Of a stretch of 8,964 nucleotides of DNA, positions 5,983 to 8,964 are shown in pieces. A model generated the notes under the pieces. It was given only the letters and a program-made list of their open reading frames with translations, made no database searches and was not told the DNA's origin. How positions within the stretch are numbered: position 1 is the first letter of the stretch; every line of letters begins with the position of its first letter. The position numbers were made by a program, and so were the translations under genes. Location of the stretch: NCBI GenBank assembly GCA_016218275.1, contig JACREK010000090.1:1-8964 (forward strand). Reading direction: 5' to 3'. The DNA is from Candidatus Gottesmanbacteria bacterium. Lineage in GTDB: Bacteria > Patescibacteriota > Microgenomatia > 2-02-FULL-39-11.

Positions 5983-8243
5983 ATATTGGGCCAGACAGAG
6001 GCGATAAGTGGATTTTTGTTGTTTGGATTTAACTCCCGAAATATTTCCTCAGTGATAAAAGGCATAAAAGGATGAAGAAGTGTTAGGCAAGTTTTATAAA
6101 CATAAATCAGGATTGAAAGTTTTTCAGCGTTATTTTTTCTTAGTTCAACTTTTGCTTCTTCTATATATTTATCGGCAAATGTGTGCCAAATAAATTCATA
6201 AAGACGCTCAGCTGCTTTGGCAAACTGAAAATTCTCTATCTCTTTGGTTACCCCTCTTTCCAACATTCCCAGCTGGGTAAGTATTTTTTTGTCTTCTGGA
6301 CTTAAATTACTTCTATCAATATTGTTCGAGCGAAGTCGAGAACTACTCTGTAATAGACTTCTCGACTCCTCACTTCGTTCGTCGCTCGAAGAATAAGATG
6401 GGATGGATATTCCTTGTTTCTCAAAAAAGTCCATATTCATCCTGATAAATCTTCCTATATTCCAGAGTTTATTGCCGAAATTGCGCATACCGAGGATTTT
6501 TTCTTCTCCCATATAGCTGTCTCCTCCAGGAGCAATACCCCAGATAAGCGCCAGACGCAGTGCATCTGCTCCGTATTTTTCTGCCATCTCGATAGGATCA
6601 ATAATGTTGCCTTTGCTTTTGCTGATTTTTTGGCCATGTTTATCACGGACAATCGCATGTAAATAAACAGTATGGAAGGGTATTTTTCCAGTTTTATAAA
6701 TTCCCAACATAATCATTCGTGCTACCCAGAGATACAAAATATCGGCAGCTGTTTCCATAACGCTAGTCGGATAAAAGGAGTCAAAATCATTTGGTTTTGC
6801 AGTCATGAGCGTTGCATAAGGCCACTGGCCGCTGCTAAACCAAGTATCGAAAGTGTCCGGGTCTTGAATAAAATCAGTTCCACCACACTTATGACATTTC
6901 TTTGGTTTTTCTTCCTGCACCACCACAGGTGCGTCTTTGGGAATAGAAGTAATGCCACCAATCTTTTCGATTTTTGTACAATCTGTACAATACCATGCCG
7001 GGATTGCGATTCCCCACCAGATTTGGCGGCTGATATTCCAATCACGTAAGTTTGTCATCCAATTAAGATATTGTTTTGTAAATCTTTTGGGAATTATTTC
7101 TATATCGCCTTTTTTGACAACTTCCATAGCTGGTTTTTTTAACTCATCGACTTTGACAAACCATTGAGGAAGGAGCATCGGTTCAAGAGTCATTCCACAG
7201 CGGTAGCAAACTTTGATGGAATGTTCATAATTTTCATCTATTTTTTCAATAAGCCCCTTTTTCTCAAGATCCGAAACCACTACCTTCCGTGCTTCTTTTA
7301 CTGTTAATCCTTGATATTTACCTGTTTTCTCATTCAGTCTGCCATTGAAATCTATCACCCGGCGAATTTCCAGATTGTGTCTTTTTGCGATTTCGAAGTC
7401 ATCTGGATCATGGGCTGGAGTGACTTTTATTACTCCTGTTCCGAATTTAGGGTCAATTACTTCATCCGCGATAACTCTCATTGTAAATTTACCCATTAAT
7501 CCTTCGACTTCTACCTCTTTGCCGATCCATTTTTTATACCTTTTATCGGAAGGATTTACAGCAACAGCAGTATCGCCGAATTTGGTTTCCGGCCTCACCG
7601 TCGCCAGAGTAAATGGTCCATATTTCATGTAGTAGAGAGAGTCTTTTTGTACTACGTCTTTGGCTTCCAAATCCGAAAAAGCAGTACCGCATCGTGGGCA
7701 GAAATTAATCATCCGTTCACTCCGGTAAACATGGCCGTCACGATAGAGCTGATAGAAAGTTTCATATACGATTTTGACAATATCAGAGTCAAGCGTAAAC
7801 TTGAATCGTGTCCAGTCGCAGGACGCACCAAGTTTCCGAAGTTGTGCAGTCATAATATCTGTATTTTCCATGACGTAGTTGTATACGGTTTTATAGAATT
7901 CTTCCCTGGTGAAATCAAAACGGGATTTGCCCTCTTTTTGCAATTTTTTTTCAAAAACGTACTGTGTTTCTATTCCGGCATGATCGCTTCCCGGGAGCCA
8001 AAGCGTTGGATTTCCTTTCATTCTGTAATAGCGGATTAATATATCCTCAATAGTCACAAACATAGCATGGCCTATATGAAGGGGGTCGTTAGCATTGGGA
8101 GGAGGCATGATGATGGTAAAAGGTTTCTTTTTGGGAGCTTGCCCCGATCCGCCAGCTGGCGGACGAGGGGTAAAATATCCCCCTTTTTCCCATAGTGTAT
8201 ACCACTTTTTTTCTACGTCCTGATGTTTATATACTTTATCCAT
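5979..8243 (-). CDS. valS: Valyl-tRNA synthetase, short form with in-frame inserts
   Basis: 754-residue class Ia synthetase that charges tRNA-Val. The ATP site is intact: P-P-P-N-A-N-D-P-L-H-I-G-H (47-59) and K-I-S-K-S (539-543, for KMSKS). The editing domain spans about 200-345, with T-V-R-P-E-T (215-220) and H-D-P-D-D-F-E-I (278-285), and removes mischarged Thr. Valine-type signatures are P-G-S-D-H-A-G-I-E-T-Q (84-94), D-T-W-F-S-S-G-Q-W-P (466-475) and W-V-A-R-M-I-M (506-512). CxxC pairs at 182/185, 346/349, 419/422 and 450/453 suggest zinc knuckles. The anticodon-binding helices end at P-F-I-T-E-E-I-F, and the usual C-terminal coiled coil is absent; family members are often 870 residues or more. 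Two palindromic inserts interrupt it, at about 27-36 and 618-640. No Shine-Dalgarno precedes the ATG; a -10 box lies close upstream. Confidence 0.95.
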   Translation of the reverse strand: MDKVYKHQDVEKKWYTLWEKGGYFTPRPPAGGSGQAPKKKPFTIIMPPPNANDPLHIGHAMFVTIEDILIRYYRMKGNPTLWLPGSDHAGIETQYVFEKKLQKEGKSRFDFTREEFYKTVYNYVMENTDIMTAQLRKLGASCDWTRFKFTLDSDIVKIVYETFYQLYRDGHVYRSERMINFCPRCGTAFSDLEAKDVVQKDSLYYMKYGPFTLATVRPETKFGDTAVAVNPSDKRYKKWIGKEVEVEGLMGKFTMRVIADEVIDPKFGTGVIKVTPAHDPDDFEIAKRHNLEIRRVIDFNGRLNEKTGKYQGLTVKEARKVVVSDLEKKGLIEKIDENYEHSIKVCYRCGMTLEPMLLPQWFVKVDELKKPAMEVVKKGDIEIIPKRFTKQYLNWMTNLRDWNISRQIWWGIAIPAWYCTDCTKIEKIGGITSIPKDAPVVVQEEKPKKCHKCGGTDFIQDPDTFDTWFSSGQWPYATLMTAKPNDFDSFYPTSVMETAADILYLWVARMIMLGIYKTGKIPFHTVYLHAIVRDKHGQKISKSKGNIIDPIEMAEKYGADALRLALIWGIAPGGDSYMGEEKILGMRNFGNKLWNIGRFIRMNMDFFEKQGISIPSYSSSDERSEESRSLLQSSSRLRSNNIDRSNLSPEDKKILTQLGMLERGVTKEIENFQFAKAAERLYEFIWHTFADKYIEEAKVELRKNNAEKLSILIYVYKTCLTLLHPFMPFITEEIFRELNPNNKNPLIASVWPNI
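6325..6390 (-). repeat. 66-base palindromic element inserted in frame in valS
   Basis: Outer arms TTCGAGCG (6325-6332) and CGCTCGAA (6383-6390) are perfect inverted repeats. Inner arms AAGTCGAGAA (6333-6342) and TTCTCGACT (6359-6367) pair over nine bases. A 15-base asymmetric stretch on one side contains ACTTCGTTCGT. The element is a multiple of three and codes for a Ser/Arg/Glu-rich stretch (S-S-D-E-R-S-E-E-S-R, then S-S-S-R-L-R-S, residues 618-640). It lies between the catalytic core and the anticodon-binding helices of ValRS, where no such sequence is expected. Confidence 0.75.
8141..8170 (-). repeat. GC-rich palindrome inserted in frame near the valS start
   Basis: The core TCCGCCAGCTGGCGGA (8148-8163) is a perfect 16-base palindrome, flanked by CCCC and GGGG tracts that extend it imperfectly. 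It is far more GC-rich than its surroundings. It codes for R-P-P-A-G-G-S-G-Q-A (27-36), between the conserved N-terminal helix ending W-E-K-G-G-Y-F and the P-F-T-I-I-M-P-P-P-N strand of ValRS, a site that usually holds only a few residues. Confidence 0.65.
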
Positions 8244-8257
8244 AAGTTATTTGGATT

Positions 8258-8266
8258 ATTATAGCA
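8258..8266 (-). promoter_or_regulatory. Extended -10 promoter of valS inside the toxin 3' end
   Basis: On the minus strand TGC-TATAAT (TG at 8266-8265, hexamer 8263-8258) is a perfect extended -10. It overlaps the TAA stop of the PIN gene (8261-8259) and ends 14 bases before the valS ATG, predicting a leader of about seven or eight bases. No clear -35 is present. It would let valS be expressed separately from the toxin-antitoxin operon. Confidence 0.55.
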
Positions 8267-8696
8267 CGTCTTTTTTCAGATATTCTTCCAAAAAAGTCCT
8301 GGCAGTCACGATTTTTATTCCCTGATATTCTTCAAGAGATAAAACATGCTTTTTGTCTCCTGAAATTATGTGGGTAGCCGATCCCTCAATTGCACAAGCT
8401 ATAAATTTATTGTCATCAGGATCATCTTTTATTACGTCTACTTCGAGTGTTCCGGGAGTAACAAAAGCTTTGGTAGTAAGACTCTCTATGAGTTTATCTA
8501 TTTCTTTGCTGGTAAAAGAAAATTGCTTTTTAATTTTGGGGCGATTCAATACCTCTTTCACTTCCTCTATAATCTGAGGAGAAGTTACAAGAATATACTC
8601 GTCGCGTCTCCATGATTCGATAAGTTCTGAAGGGATAGTACCCGATGTGGTGGCTCCGGAAATAATGAGGTTCGTATCAACGACGACCCTGTACAC
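8259..8696 (-). CDS. PIN-domain toxin of a type II toxin-antitoxin pair
   Basis: 145 residues, one PIN domain and nothing else, of the 'putative toxin component, PIN family' type (COG1569-like). PIN toxins are Mg-dependent single-strand RNases that usually cleave tRNA or mRNA. The acidic site is complete: D7 in V-V-V-D-T-N, E44/E45 in S-P-Q-I-I-E-E-V, D92-D95 in D-D-P-D-D-N-K-F, and D114 in I-S-G-D-K-K-H. It starts with GTG (8696-8694), supported by a Shine-Dalgarno inside the antitoxin gene. It overlaps the antitoxin gene by 20 bases, the typical coupled arrangement. Its stop codon overlaps the -10 box of valS. The RNA target cannot be read from sequence. Confidence 0.88.
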   Translation of the reverse strand: MYRVVVDTNLIISGATTSGTIPSELIESWRRDEYILVTSPQIIEEVKEVLNRPKIKKQFSFTSKEIDKLIESLTTKAFVTPGTLEVDVIKDDPDDNKFIACAIEGSATHIISGDKKHVLSLEEYQGIKIVTARTFLEEYLKKDVL

Positions 8697-8964
8697 GTCT
8701 TTCCTTCCTTACCTCCTCCACCGCTTCATTCACAGCCTTCTCCACTTGTACGGGAGGGATATTTCTGGTCTTGGCTCGCAAGCGATCAAAAATCTTGAAT
8801 CCATCTTCCCACTCTTTTGCAGTAAAGCGAAGACGGGGATTCATAAGTCTCTCATACTCTTTATAATTCATGATTACCGCCTGCGGTTTATTAAAGCGGG
8901 TAATAATCACATTAGTTGAACCATAAACAGCCGTATTTAAAACCTCGGCAAACTTATTTCTGAC
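8677..8964 (-). CDS. Phd/YefM-type antitoxin, 5' end outside the window
   Basis: The last 95 residues are visible. The frame runs open to the window edge, so the GTG at 8910 is internal and not the start. Translation from the edge reads V-R-N-K-F-A-E-V-L-N-T-A-V-Y-G, then S-T-N-V-I-I-T-R-F-N-K-P-Q-A-V-I-M, then N-Y-K-E-Y-E-R-L. This is the conserved Phd/YefM DNA-binding fold (R-x-x-F-x-x-x-L, the I-I-T-R-x-x-K-P-x-A-V strand, the E-Y-E-x-L helix). The charged C-terminal part, about 55 residues, should wrap the toxin active site. Only a few N-terminal residues are missing. Antitoxins of this family repress their own promoter, which would lie just beyond the window. The gene overlaps the PIN toxin gene by 20 bases. 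Confidence 0.88.
   Translation of the reverse strand, partial: VRNKFAEVLNTAVYGSTNVIITRFNKPQAVIMNYKEYERLMNPRLRFTAKEWEDGFKIFDRLRAKTRNIPPVQVEKAVNEAVEEVRKERRVQGRR
8703..8708 (-). promoter_or_regulatory. Ribosome binding site of the PIN toxin
   Basis: GGAAGG on the minus strand, six bases before the GTG start at 8696. It lies inside the antitoxin coding sequence, so toxin translation is likely coupled to antitoxin translation. Confidence 0.65.

Noticed and set aside
5960..6000. Terminator between the converging SurA_N gene and valS
   Set aside because: The stop codons overlap and no hairpin with a T run is visible on either strand.
6414..8039. Many open frames on the plus strand opposite valS
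   Set aside because: They are antisense shadows of a strongly conserved gene; none shows a recognisable domain or start signal.
8244..8300. T-box or other riboswitch leader for valS
   Set aside because: The toxin gene ends 15 bases before valS and the predicted leader is about eight bases, too short for any structured leader.
1..8964. CRISPR array, tRNA or rRNA genes, phage or insertion-sequence genes
   Set aside because: No regularly spaced repeats, cloverleaf sequences, transposase or integrase motifs were seen.

Overview
The window is a compact, AT-rich bacterial chromosome segment with almost no intergenic DNA. No gap between genes exceeds about 60 bases. Everything looks like standard-code bacterial genes. 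The combination of features suggests a Patescibacteria/CPR-type genome, perhaps Microgenomates. These features are a valyl-tRNA synthetase with no C-terminal coiled coil that carries in-frame palindromic inserts, a SurA-like protein without its isomerase domain, small lineage-type secreted or anchored proteins, and very short mRNA leaders. That placement is inference; no rRNA or other phylogenetic marker is present.

Layout. Positions 1-878 (+) hold the end of a histidine operon: the 3' end of hisF, then hisI and hisE as separate genes. Its end abuts a minus-strand secreted protein (888-1325), with a hairpin terminator inside the hisE 3' end. A 59-bp spacer (1326-1384) carries back-to-back promoters. 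To its right on the plus strand lie a membrane-anchored hypothetical (1385-2017), a THUMP/Trm11-like RNA methyltransferase (2018-3289), a polytopic GT-C-like glycosyltransferase (3303-4709), an unlisted 40-residue membrane protein (4721-4843), a GatB/YqeY-domain protein (4856-5290) and an anchored SurA_N-type chaperone (5338-5982). The last gene meets valS tail-to-tail with a 4-base overlap.

The right end is on the minus strand: a Phd-type antitoxin (cut by the window edge), an overlapping PIN toxin, and valS (8243-5979), whose own promoter overlaps the toxin stop codon.

The genes do not form one pathway. They are a patchwork of amino-acid synthesis, translation and RNA modification, envelope functions and a toxin-antitoxin pair. 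The clearest cross-cutting signals are (i) two palindromic repeat-like inserts inside valS and a palindrome forming the hisE tail, and (ii) a split in translation starts. Genes with their own promoter are predicted to be leaderless or nearly so, while several downstream genes have Shine-Dalgarno sites. I did not find a convincing new multi-gene system.
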